Assembly (NCBI RefSeq): GCF_905220415.1 | Contig: NC_059541.1 | Coordinates: forward strand, 5,034,501 to 5,098,500 | Reading direction: 5' to 3' | Origin: Colias croceus | Taxonomy: Eukaryota > Arthropoda > Insecta > Lepidoptera > Pieridae | Length of the DNA stretch: 64,000 bases | Shown: piece after piece, positions 21,459 through 31,424 of the stretch | How positions within the stretch are numbered: position 1 is the stretch's first letter | How the letters are laid out: each line of letters starts with the position of its first letter | Position numbers and translations under genes: made by a program | The notes under the pieces: generated by a model | Database searches by the model: none | Told to the model about the DNA's origin: nothing | The model's input: the letters and a program-made list of their open reading frames with translations, nothing else

Positions 21459-24144
21459 TAAATAAATAATAATTCAATTACACGTTCAAGTCAGTAGCTT
21501 ATACAATATCAATTAAAAACTTGATTAAAATCAATTAACAAAAAAAAAAGGTGATTGAGTAATTGATTTTCATATTTCATGATTTCACCTTTTTTCAATT
21601 AACAACCAGTCTATGCTTTTCTTAATATGTAAAATTATTATTTTATACTATAAAAATATACGCCAGCAAATATTACTAACAACACTTATTTCATGCCCAA
21701 TGTCATATCTTAAATTTTTAATCTATGACAAAATGTCGCCCGCCAAAAATTTTGCTCTAACTAAGTTTTAAAAATTATTATCTAGTTACTTACTGATGAA
21801 AAGTTATTCCTTTGCACTTTTCCGTATTCTTTGTATTATTTGTGCAATATCGTAACACACACGTAGGCATATTTGATGCGTTTCACTTTAAAACAAATAA
21901 AAAATGAGCGTGACGTTCGCGCCAATGAGCGAGCAAGCGACTGAGTGCAGTTACGCCACATGACGTATGTTGAGTGGAACATAAGTGATGTAGGCGGTAT
22001 CGTCTCCATATTAATATTATCTCAATGGTTTTTTTAAGAATTTTAAACGTATAATTTTTTTTTAACCAGTCACTTTAGCGATTTATCAAAATTTTCATTT
22101 CCCTGCATTGACAGAAGCCTTGCAAAAGCATGATTAGGTGTACCACTTTTTATTCTTGGACGTATAAATTCTTGATAAAAGTTTCGATTAAGCCAAAGCA
22201 ATTAAATAATTTATTAGACTAGGTCTACCACAGATAATAGAAGATTATACTATAGGTAATTCATGTTAATCAGCTTTGAACTTTATTTCGGACACAGGAG
22301 GAAATTAACCGTGTTATTAATTTTTATTTATTTTTTACCTTGTATACGATTTCCATGACGAAATAAACATGGATTCTAAAAAGGGCTAGTGGTGGAATAT
22401 TATTAGACAGAATAATTATTCAAGTCAAGCATCGGTAATTCAGCAGATATAAATAATTAGCGAATTTTGTTATTAATCTTTTATTTATTTAGGGATTTTT
22501 GTCCAAAAGGACGATGACAATCCCATCGTACATTGTACAAATATTTTACACTTAACGATCTATATTATATTTGAAATTAGTTATCTATTATTAAAAATTA
22601 GTTATCTATTAGAAAAAAAATGAAACTCTTCTTTCAAAAACGTGGACATAGAATAAGAAAAAAATTTGTAGTTGGCGAAATGGTTTTCTTTTCCAATCCA
22701 GCCTATCTCTTTCCTAAATACATCTCATTACGTCCTGATTCGTGGAAAATTCTATTAAATGCACATTAAATGTGATTATTCAAAGAACCGTTATCATATG
22801 AAAATACTAGAATTTGGAAGTGCTTAAAATCTGCAAAACATTAGTCACGTTTTACACGTGATAAAGATCAACTAAGGGCAAATTTGTGTCATAACAATCT
22901 AATATAGCTAGTTGTTTGTTATGAAATGAATTAAACCTTCGATTGGATAAATAAATTATCATGTAATCTTTAAGTCACTATGCAATTTATTTTTTATTAA
23001 ACGTCCGCGTCGGTCTGATATAGTGGATGAAAGAGTTACAAAATTCTCTTTTTGCAGAATATTAAACGAATGCGTTACCTATGCATTTAAATATAATATT
23101 TAACCAACATTCCAAGAAGGTTTCATAGATTATAATATTATAATTATTATGTAATATACTTACATTAATAAAATTTTATGTGTTATAAATTAAAATATTT
23201 GTATCATTTATATTTGAATTGCAACACTATATTATGTATTATGGACAATGGAAAAACAGCTTTGGTCTTGAATGAACAAATAAGTTGGAAAGTTCGTAAA
23301 ATTTAACGAATGTGCATATCTTAGTGTTTCAGTACTTATACAATCACATAATAATGTTTAGTCACGTGGCCATTATCGACACGATTTGTATCAATTGGAC
23401 GGTGAATAATTTTTTTGGGCACTTAAAATGGTACGCTTTCTTCATTTTTAATTGCTGTAATAAAATTTAAAGGGTTCTACTGTTTATTAGATATCATAAT
23501 ATGAGATTCACACTGAGTAAATTTCAATTATATTCATGGTTTGGGTATAAATATTACCTTACCATAAACACAAAACAATAAATAATCACGCATCTATCTA
23601 TAATATGATAAGATTATATTCCTCATGATAAGTATGTAATAATTGTAATAATAATAATTCAACTATGTAATAATAATAACTCAAATTGCAAACACTTTAT
23701 TTGAAATAAATTTAGTTCACTATAATTTTATTTGTGTTATTTGTTTTTAACTCTCGAAGAAATACGTTCTGACATACCAAATCTTTTGGAATAACTTTAT
23801 AATGAGAAACATAATATCAAATTATTTATTTTCATTATCAGGAGCTTGGACACACATCCGAAGATTACTTGCATGAAATATATAGAACAAAACATTGATC
23901 GTCTATTTGGTTACATTTTAGTCGCCCGCATTTAGTCTTGCCAGGATTTAAATTGCAGAACGCACGTGAGGTGTTATACAGCAGATACCGTAAGTTTCAT
24001 GTGTTGCCCGAATCCTATTGCGTCACCACAACTCATTTCAAGTCCATATTATGTAACAACACATTTGGTATGATTTCACTTTTACATAGGGACCATCTCC
24101 TGGTATCTTGCGACATACTTTATGCTAAGCGAGGGATGTAGATG
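21459..24144. other. AT-rich intergenic DNA with one repeat-like patch
   Basis: A CpG-rich stretch at about 21905-22027 (GCGCCAATGAGCGAGCAAGC, ACGCCACATGACGTATG) leads into the 24-bp repeat at 22004-22027 and looks like part of a dispersed repeat. The rest, including the frame 23938-24141, shows no family signature. Confidence 0.4.
22004..22027 (-). repeat. 24-bp repeat, inverted partner at 20007-20030
   Basis: Perfect reverse complement of 20007-20030. It is preceded by a CpG-rich body unlike the sequence inside the left partner, which weakens the case for a single element. Confidence 0.75.
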
Positions 24145-24300
24145 TTACCGGTCAAACCCGATTTCAGGACAAACTAGTTTTGCCTAGGCTAAACTAGTTC
24201 GTCCTATACACGATCGGATGAACTGGTATAGCCTAGGCCAAACTAGTTCATCCCAATAGGATAAATCAGTTCAGGCTATAGGTTGTTTTTTTTTGCGCGC

Positions 24301-24328
24301 CGACGGAGCCCCGCGAAGCGGGGCTCCT
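24301..24328. repeat. GC-rich perfect hairpin inside the foldback element
   Basis: GGAGCCCCGC, a short AA(G)-type turn and GCGGGGCTCC form a strong stem in the element's centre, next to an oligo-T run. Confidence 0.7.
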
Positions 24329-24353
24329 ATTTCTGTGTAGTTTTTTTTTAAGA

Positions 24354-24400
24354 AACCTAACCTAACCTAACCTAACGGCTAACCTAACCTAAACCTAACG
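24354..24400. repeat. Interstitial (CCTAA)n telomere-like repeats
   Basis: About seven CCTAA units in two runs (four, a small interruption, then three). CCTAA is the complement of TTAGG, the common insect telomere repeat. The run lies wholly inside the foldback element. Confidence 0.8.
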
Positions 24401-24569
24401 TATTTATTTTAGGATAAACTAGTATGGCCTAGCCTGAACTGATTTATCCTATTGGTCTTAGGATGAACTAGTTTTGCCTAGGCTATACCAGTTCATCCGA
24501 TCGTGTATAGGACGAACTAGTTTAGCCTAGGCAAAACTAGTTTGTCCTGAAATCGGGTTTGGCCGGTTA

Positions 24570-25757
24570 CACAGATTCAAATCAGAAGCAATTGATACTA
24601 GAACATTACGTTATTATGCAATGTCATTTTCTAAAAATCCGGCACAAAGATGTGTGCTTTATCATTTATTTTAGAATACACATACAAATCATTGTACACA
24701 TATATTGAGTTGGATGGATTCAATAAGAATTATTGTTTCATGGATATTTATATAAATAAACATCTAGTGCTATGTTATCAATAAAGATCGATTTTAAGAC
24801 ACCAAATCCACAAAGAATTGTTTAATAATATTTTTGATAATATACAATATATAAATAAAAATTAAAAAAAGGTTTGTTGTTTTCAAAATTACATATACAT
24901 ATTACATATTATGTATAACTTGCTCTTTCTAAAATATTCGAAATTAAAATCTTTGTTTTCGTTATAATTGAACTTTCCAGTGGAGAATTTTTATGTCGTA
25001 TCTTATTGATTTAATTTATGAAATGGATATTTTCAGTTTGTATTTCAATGTAGCCATACTGGAGAAAACATTCGCTCTTTACAATAATGTGTTTTAAATA
25101 GATATTTTGTCCCTGAACTTGTTTTACGTAACGTAATGTATTGACTTTCAGATGAGAGCTCAAGAGTTACGAATACATAGTTAGTAATGATTCCATTTCT
25201 TATTTGTTTGCGTTGTTTTAGAACAATCTGGTAATTTTTAGATTTAACGCTTATTATTCTGGCGATTTGATATTGGATATTCTAAATGATAATTGTAGCA
25301 TTATTGTATAATTTTCTGCAATCCGGTGTTAATTTTGATCAATTATTATTGTTTGTTATTGTAGGTAATTATACATATTTTATGTATGGTAATTATTATA
25401 GCAGAACTGCCTTTCCTATATCACAGAAGGCTTAAATTTTATATTCTGCTTAAAAAACAAAGGGGTTTAAATGAATTTATTACTTTAAAAGTTAAAATAA
25501 AAGTTAAAAGAAGCGATTTATAAATTAGCGTGTTATGTAATAATTACTATATAGTACTATCAAAATATATAACAAAAAATTAAAGAATAAATAGGTTTTA
25601 AAAATATATTATATATAATATATGTATTCATTATATTATTATCCTGTTCTCTTAAGTAAATTATTTTGTTCTGTATTCCCCTTTATTATAGCGAATAGCA
25701 AATAACTTACTTATGCAATAACCACTGCTTTAGTTGTTAATTCATTTAATAATTTAT
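24570..25757. other. AT-rich intergenic DNA
   Basis: No gene or repeat recognised. Confidence 0.4.
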
Positions 25758-26125
25758 CTAGACACGCGGCAGCGTGTCAAGCCGAGTTCAAGCAAAGAGA
25801 ACTGGCGAGCAGCAGCCGTGTGTATATTTACTCGAACCATTTCGAGCCACTTTTCACCCCCTTATAACTCGAAAACTATTTAAGTTATATAAACCAAATT
25901 TGGTACATATCAAGAGGACCTCAAGATAAACAAGAACCTTAAATTTCATAAATACAGATTAAACAGTTGCGTAGATATTAATATCCAAAAATCGCAATTT
26001 TTAAGACTGACTGACTTATAGACATATACAAAACCTAACCCACTTCCAGATGACCTAGAAAGTTCAAATTTTGTAATCAACTAGGTAATGGTGAGTGTAC
26101 AAAGGAAAAAATCAGAAAATACTAA
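25758..26125 (-). mobile_element. Probable dispersed repeat, possibly Helitron-related
   Basis: Starts with CTAG and a hairpin (GACACGC, loop, GCGTGTC at about 25762-25779). A body of higher complexity follows (CCCCCTTATAACTCGAAAAC, AAACCAAATTTGGTACATAT, CTGACTGACTTATAGACATA) in the style of other lepidopteran dispersed repeats. The flank base and hairpin spacing do not fit the Helitron rules as well as the other copies. LINE-B's poly(A) end lies directly beyond, so LINE-B may have inserted into this repeat. Confidence 0.4.
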
Positions 26126-26224
26126 ATTTATTTGTTTTTTTTTTTTTTTTTTTTTTTTATATGAAAGAAGGCAAACGAGCATGTGGATCGCCTGATGGTA
26201 AGCAATTCCACAGCCCATAGGCAT

Positions 26225-29200
26225 CTACAGACGTGTCCGAAGATGTGTTGCCGACTTTTTGAGGTGGAGGTATATTCTCTTTTTAAATGCCTCGATGTCA
26301 TAGGCGTTCGGGAATATCGCCGAAGGCAGGTTGTTCCACAATTTGGTTGTGCGCGGAATGAAGTGGCGGGTAAATCGCACCGTACTAGAGCGCCAGAGGT
26401 CCAAATGGTGAGCGTGAAACTTGGTCTTATGCCGTGCGGTACGGTGGTGGAATTCCGCGGCAGGTATCAGCTCAAACAGCTCCTCAGAGCACTCCCCATT
26501 ATACAGACGATAGAAAACGCATAACGATGCAACGTCTCGTCGTAAACCCAGAGGATCAAGCCGATCAGTAAGTGCTTGTTTGCCAATAATTCTGACGGCT
26601 CTTCGTTGCACGCTATCAAGTGGCAGGAGCTGATATTGTGGTGCCCCGGCCCAGAGATGGGAGCAGTATTCCATATGAGGCCGTATTTGCGCTTTGTAAA
26701 GTAGTAATAGATGTTCAGGCCTGAAATACTGCTTCGCTCTATTTAGGACACCCAATTTTTTGGAAGCTAGTGTAGCTTTGCCTTCCAAATGATAGCGGAA
26801 CTGAATGTCATCAGAAATACTGACACCAAGAATTCCGATACTAGACTTGATACTAAGGGGAGTGTTCTCAAATAGGGGTGCTGTGAGAAATGGTGCTTTT
26901 TTAGCTGAAAAAAGACATACTTGTGTCTTGTCAGGGTTAAATCGGACAAGATTTTGTCGACCCCACTCTGAGACTTCTCCAAGGAGAGTCTCAATTTTGG
27001 ACACAAGTATGTTACGGTACTCTTGGACGTGTTCCAGAGAAATATTAGTGCGGCCGGTATATAAAGCATCGCCAGTACTGTCATCTGCATAGCAATGAAT
27101 GTTACTAATTTGTAACATGTCATTGATATGCAGAAGGAACAGTGTGGGTGAGAGTACGCAGCCTTGGGGAACGCCAGCGTTCACAGGTAATAAGTCAGAG
27201 CTTGATCCATCGACCAAGACTCGAATACTGCGCGCTGTAAGAAAACTGGCAATCCACTTGCACAACTTCTCTGGAAGTCCATAGGCTGTAACTTTCGAAA
27301 GGAGCGCCTGGTGCCACACCCGATCGAAGGCTTTTGCAACGTCCAGACCAACCGCTAAAGCTTCCCCCTTGCTCTCAACAGCGCTTGCCCATCGGTGAGT
27401 TAAGAAGATTAGAAGATCACCAGCCGACCGTCCATGACGAAAACCATACTGTTGGTCACTGATCAGCTGGTTCTCCTCCAGATAACCCAATAGCTGGCTG
27501 TTAATGATGTTTTCCATCACTTTGGAGAGCAAGGAGGTAATAGCAATTGGTCTGTAGTTGGATGGATCCGATTGATCGCCTTTTTTAGGGATCGGGTGCA
27601 CTGAGGCAGTCTTCCATGAGGCAGGTACAATGCCGGTGTTATAAGAGTACCGAAACAGCTCTGTAAGAACCGGTGCCAGTTCAGGAGCACATCTTTTCAG
27701 CACAATGGCGGGGATACCGTCGGGCCCACTCGACTTATGTGTATCAAGAGAGAAGAGAGCTTTTCGCACAGCACTCTGTCTGAAATGCACATTCGGCATG
27801 GAGCTCTTGCACCGCAAGATAGTAGGCGGTACATTTCCTCTGTCATCTAATGTTGAGTTGGATGCAAAGAGAGCACCCAGAAGATCGGCTTTCTCTTTGG
27901 AGGAGTGGGCTAAAGTATCATCTTCCCGGCGCAGAGGTGGAAACGAGGGCTTGCAGAAGTTTCCTTGGACAGCTTTGGCGAGTGACCAAAAAGCACGGCT
28001 CCCAGAAGGGTAGCGTAAAAGTTTCTCGCCTATGCTGCCAATAAACTCCGACTTTGCTGTGGATATTTTCCTCTTGTATGCCCTGGCAGCAGAGTTGTAC
28101 CGTTTTTTGAGAGCACTAGCATTTGGATCCTTATTAGACATTGCTTCTGCCCATGCATGGAAACACTCTTGCTTCAGGCGAGCAGCCATTTTGCAAGGAC
28201 GACCATACCAGGGCTGGGACTTACCGCCGACGGGTACTACAGAGTTTGGAATGAAAAGTTCCATTCCCTGCAGCACCACATCCGCAACTGAGTCAGCATA
28301 GTCACTAGGATCAGGTGCAAGGCAGACTTGCTTCCAAGGGTAGGATGCAAAAAATTCCCGCATCCCATCCCAATCTGCTGACCTATAGTGCCAAACGCGG
28401 CGGCTCCCAAGTGAACGGGGCCGTGATGAACGCAAGATTGGCACTGTACTCCGAATTAAACAGTGATCTGAAGTCCCCAGAGGGGCTTCGACTTTTACCT
28501 GATAATTAGCCGGATGGGAGGTCAACAGAAGGTCTAGTATAGAGGGTGTGTGGTCAGCAATGTCGGGTAGTCTCGTTATTGAGGAGACCAGTTGCGTAAG
28601 ACCGTAAGACATCGCGAAGTTGTGTACAGATCTCCCCGCATGATCAGTGGTACGTGAACCCAACCATTGGGTATGATGGGCATTAAAATCACCTAAGATA
28701 ATTATTTCTGCTGAGGGGATCTGTTCATGTACTGCATCAGCCGTTGTTTGGATGTGCTCGATGAGACGGTCGGTTTCTGCATCACCACTATGTGACCGAT
28801 ACAAACACGCGTAGATGCGGGGATGGTCACCACAGTCCGCACGGAGCCAGATAATTGATAGGTCAGTGCCCTCAAGACCGACAAGGCGACGATAGCAAAT
28901 ATCCTCCCTCACAAACACACACACACCAGCTCGTGGGATGAAAGTGTGCTCCAGTTTGTATCCTGGGTAACAGAGATATGTTGTGTCGGAGGGTGGACAA
29001 ATTTGTGTCTCTGTAAGAAACAACAATGCCGGCTTTTCTGTCTCTAGGTGGTGATGGACGGGATTCAGGTTAGAATGCAGGCCTCTCACATTGCAGAAAT
29101 CTACGGACAATGAAGGTGGCATAGACTTATGTGCTCGTTTGCGCTTGGTGGTATTCTTGAGCGGGATTTTGCCCTCCCCAGAGTACGTAGGGCAGCCCGA

Positions 29201-29293
29201 GCATGAATGCTCAGGAAGGGATTCTCCAACACTGTGAAGGTTGGTACCCTCCTGGGGTAAAAAGTAATTTAATTCCGCTGCCATGTTGTTCAT
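26225..29293 (-). CDS. LINE-B ORF: endonuclease/reverse transcriptase, 1022 residues, intact
   Basis: The product would nick DNA and prime reverse transcription of its own RNA. It has a true ATG start (29291-29293), with a second ATG three codons on. An N-terminal extension contains CSGC and a basic stretch (KRKRAHK, about 52-58). The APE-type endonuclease shows TETQ near residue 94, GDFNAHHTQW near 201 and TSDHC near 272. The reverse transcriptase shows YRPIAITSLLSKVMENII, GLDVAKAFDRVWH, GVPQGCVLSPTLFLLHINDM and the catalytic YADDSTGD near 734. The C-terminal part has a YKAQIRPHMEYCSHLW block typical of these proteins. It ends with TAG at 26225-26227 with no disruption. Shorter frames in this interval on both strands are shadows. 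Assignment to the Jockey group is by motif only. Confidence 0.93.
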   Translation of the reverse strand: MNNMAAELNYFLPQEGTNLHSVGESLPEHSCSGCPTYSGEGKIPLKNTTKRKRAHKSMPPSLSVDFCNVRGLHSNLNPVHHHLETEKPALLFLTETQICPPSDTTYLCYPGYKLEHTFIPRAGVCVFVREDICYRRLVGLEGTDLSIIWLRADCGDHPRIYACLYRSHSGDAETDRLIEHIQTTADAVHEQIPSAEIIILGDFNAHHTQWLGSRTTDHAGRSVHNFAMSYGLTQLVSSITRLPDIADHTPSILDLLLTSHPANYQVKVEAPLGTSDHCLIRSTVPILRSSRPRSLGSRRVWHYRSADWDGMREFFASYPWKQVCLAPDPSDYADSVADVVLQGMELFIPNSVVPVGGKSQPWYGRPCKMAARLKQECFHAWAEAMSNKDPNASALKKRYNSAARAYKRKISTAKSEFIGSIGEKLLRYPSGSRAFWSLAKAVQGNFCKPSFPPLRREDDTLAHSSKEKADLLGALFASNSTLDDRGNVPPTILRCKSSMPNVHFRQSAVRKALFSLDTHKSSGPDGIPAIVLKRCAPELAPVLTELFRYSYNTGIVPASWKTASVHPIPKKGDQSDPSNYRPIAITSLLSKVMENIINSQLLGYLEENQLISDQQYGFRHGRSAGDLLIFLTHRWASAVESKGEALAVGLDVAKAFDRVWHQALLSKVTAYGLPEKLCKWIASFLTARSIRVLVDGSSSDLLPVNAGVPQGCVLSPTLFLLHINDMLQISNIHCYADDSTGDALYTGRTNISLEHVQEYRNILVSKIETLLGEVSEWGRQNLVRFNPDKTQVCLFSAKKAPFLTAPLFENTPLSIKSSIGILGVSISDDIQFRYHLEGKATLASKKLGVLNRAKQYFRPEHLLLLYKAQIRPHMEYCSHLWAGAPQYQLLPLDSVQRRAVRIIGKQALTDRLDPLGLRRDVASLCVFYRLYNGECSEELFELIPAAEFHHRTARHKTKFHAHHLDLWRSSTVRFTRHFIPRTTKLWNNLPSAIFPNAYDIEAFKKRIYLHLKKSATHLRTRL

Positions 29294-29503
29294 TAAAAAG
29301 AGGTAGGGATAGGATTTATGATGGGAATAAAGGAAAGGATAGGTATAGGAAGGGAACAGGATGGGCCTCCGGACCTCCCACTCACCGTACGAAACACAGC
29401 AGCATTTGTATGCTGCTATTTCACGCCGGTTTTCTGTGGGAGTGTGGTACCTTCCCCGGTGCGAGCTGGCCCTATTCGTGCCGAAGCATGCTCGACTCCC
29501 ACT
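29294..29503 (-). other. LINE-B 5' region
   Basis: GC-rich sequence in front of the LINE-B ORF. On the minus strand a short open frame (29 codons, ending at a TAG upstream of the main ATG) reads VGVEHASARIGPARTGEG and on. It may be the 3' end of a lost ORF1 or simply a 5' leader with an internal promoter. The abrupt change to A/T-rich DNA at about 29504 marks the element edge. Confidence 0.6.
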
Positions 29504-29949
29504 AAAAAAATTTTTTAATTTATTTTTTATTTAATTTTTTTTTTCAATGACATAAATTTTGTTTGTATGGAAAAATGGAAAAGTTTAAAAAAAAAGAAAA
29601 TAGTATAATCAACTTACTAGTCTTAAAAAATAGATAAAAACTAATCAGTGGCCGAAAAAAATTTTGAAATCCATCAATAAATGACTGAGATATAGATTAT
29701 TGAAGTTTACATATTTTAGGACGAAACATCTGTAGATTCGAAGCGCCTCTGACATCACACTCACTCGCGCTAGTATCGCTAGGGCGGATTACTTCGATTG
29801 CATGATTTCTTTATTCAAAACTGTTATTAAACGTAAAATAAAAGAAAATTGTAATAAAAATATTGCCTTTATTGCTAATACAGTTAAAAATAATATATAA
29901 TTTTACATATTCACATTTATTTATTCTTTATTTATGAGTGTTTAGTTTA
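29504..29949. other. AT-rich intergenic DNA
   Basis: Low-complexity A/T at 29504-29600, then ordinary AT-rich sequence. Nothing is recognised. Confidence 0.4.
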
Positions 29950-29961
29950 GTTTTAATTTCA

Positions 29962-30120
29962 GTGTAAATAAATAAATAAATAAATAAAATCTTTATTTTG
30001 CTTTAAACATGGTATTCAATGGTGATACAATTATATTAATAAAGCACAAACATGTTTAGCCAATACAAGCATGCAAAAATAATTACCATAAATGGTGTAA
30101 TGGAAGAAGGCTTCGTCGAA
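29962..30120 (-). mobile_element. 3' end of an unidentified retroelement, inverted
   Basis: Read on the minus strand it ends AAAATAAAGATTTTATTTAT followed by (TTTA)n (plus-strand AAATAAATAAAT at 29962-29988). A poly(A)-signal-like AATAAA just before a short tandem tail is typical of a LINE or SINE 3' end. The 5' limit is not visible and the family is unknown. Confidence 0.45.
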
Positions 30121-30526
30121 GGTCTAAATGATTTAATTTGCGTAATATTAATATGAGTGAAACATATTTAGGCGCGTTTAGAGTAAAATTTCAAGATCGC
30201 GTCATGGCAATACCGTAACGTCATGGAGTAAGGCGACGATTCTTCTACAACGATCTTTGCATCTTGGTAATAGTGTGTGTACAAATTCACGCTGGATGTT
30301 TAGAAAATCATGTAATCTTTTAAACAGAAAACGAGTTTAAAAAATTGCAGATAATGACGGTGCAATGTGCGCTGACATTCATAACATACAAGAAAATATA
30401 GAAAATAATACTAAACAAACCATACAGAGAAACCGCAAGAAAAAAAAATCGTATAAAAAAAGTATTATATATATTTATAAAGTAAATCAAATTTGCAGAA
30501 TAATTTTCTGTACAAAAAGTAATGAT
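30121..30526. other. AT-rich DNA left of the large palindrome
   Basis: No gene. AATGACGGT near 30352 is inverted relative to ACCGTCATT near 31155 beyond the palindrome, so the original repeat may have been wider than the perfect arms. Confidence 0.35.
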
Positions 30527-31139
30527 ATCCCACCAAAAACATAAATGTAAAAATTGGAGCCGAGTTCAATCGTTGACTTAATTTGCCAAAAAAAGAAATG
30601 AGATCTAAATGTGTGCCAAGTTCTGCAGACAGTCCAGAAATTTATTTACAAAGATGTATTAAGTTCTTAGGTTGACTGAAAACTCAATTGTTTTATTTTC
30701 CCTTAGAGAACAATGTTTATTCCAAAATATAACTTTTTTAATTTGAATACTATAATTATTTTCACAAAGCAAACAACTAATGACCTATTGAACCCCATAA
30801 TTTGATGAGGCTAGTTTTACATACTGTTTATATTTTGTGAGGTTCTAAAAACTAGCCTCATCAAATTATGGGGTTCAATAGGTCATTAGTTGTTTGCTTT
30901 GTGAAAATAATTATATTATTCAAATTAAAAAAGTTATATTTTGGAATAAACATTGTTCTCTAAGGGAAAATAAAACAATTGAGTTTTCAGTCAACCTAAG
31001 AACTTAATACATCTTTGTAAATAAATTTCTGGACTGTCTGCAGAACTTGGCACACATTTAGATCTCATTTCTTTTTTTGGCAAATTAAGTCAACGATTGA
31101 ACTCGGCTCCAATTTTTACATTTATGTTTTTGGTGGGAT
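30527..31139. repeat. 613-bp near-perfect palindrome (292-bp arms, 29-bp loop)
   Basis: Positions 30527-30818 and 30848-31139 are reverse complements over 292 bp each. By eye I find a single mismatch (TACTATAA against TAATATAA near 30751). The loop is 30819-30847. The arms begin ATCCCACCAAAAAC and end GAGGCTAGTTTT. No frame of note runs through it. A transcript across it would form a hairpin of about 290 bp. It could be a foldback transposon or a recent inverted duplication; the near identity favours a recent origin or ongoing arm-to-arm conversion. Confidence 0.93.
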
Positions 31140-31424
31140 CAATTCTTCCCGTGACCGTCATTGAAGGAAAACTTTGCGTTTACAAAGTAGAATATATTTG
31201 CGTCAAATCAAAACAATAAAACATTTTATCTAACATTTTATTATTGGTCTCGGCAGTCGATACAAGATTGGACATCATATAGGTACAAAATACAAATCAT
31301 AGTTATGAAACGATAAATATTGTTTTAGGTATCGTTTTCATTTACCAGTATTCATATATAAAAGTTTATAATTAAATGGTAATCCAGTGAACAGGATGTT
31401 TTCCTACATATTTTGTTGGTTTTG
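31140..31424. other. AT-rich spacer between two palindromic elements
   Basis: Begins with sequence of repeat character (CCCGTGACCGTCATTGAAGG), then AT-rich DNA with nothing recognised. Confidence 0.35.

Larger units (their letters stand above)
24148..24566. mobile_element. Foldback (PIF/Harbinger-like) element with telomere-like core
   Basis: The 419-bp unit is flanked by TTA on both sides (24145-24147 and 24567-24569), a 3-bp duplication as made by PIF/Harbinger transposases. The long ends are nearly perfect inverted repeats of over 100 bp, starting CCGG(T/C)CAAACCCGATTTC. Each arm is built from iterated modules: AAACTAGTT, GCCTAGGC and their complements. The core has a GGAGCCCCGCGAAGCGGGGC hairpin and two runs of CCTAA units. 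There is no transposase frame, so it is non-autonomous. The superfamily call is inference from the duplication length. Confidence 0.7.
26133..29503 (-). mobile_element. LINE-B: apparently intact non-LTR retrotransposon
   Basis: A minus-strand element: about 210 bp of GC-rich 5' sequence (29294-29503), one long ORF (26225-29293), a short 3' untranslated region ending in a CCATCAGGCGATCCACATGC-type motif, and a poly(A) tail of about 25 (poly-T on the plus strand, 26133-26158). That 3' motif is characteristic of a common lepidopteran Jockey-type LINE. Possible target duplications are AATTTATTT-like on both sides but lie in low-complexity DNA and are not decisive. A second, truncated copy is at 61495-64000. 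Confidence 0.85.

Noticed and set aside
24354..24400. A chromosome end or ancient chromosome fusion point
   Set aside because: Only about seven CCTAA units, wholly inside a mobile element with target duplications, so a fusion relic is not needed.
26183..29518. Plus-strand and alternative-frame ORFs across LINE-B (for example 26767-27123 minus)
   Set aside because: All overlap the long LINE-B ORF in other frames, which explains their length through its codon composition.
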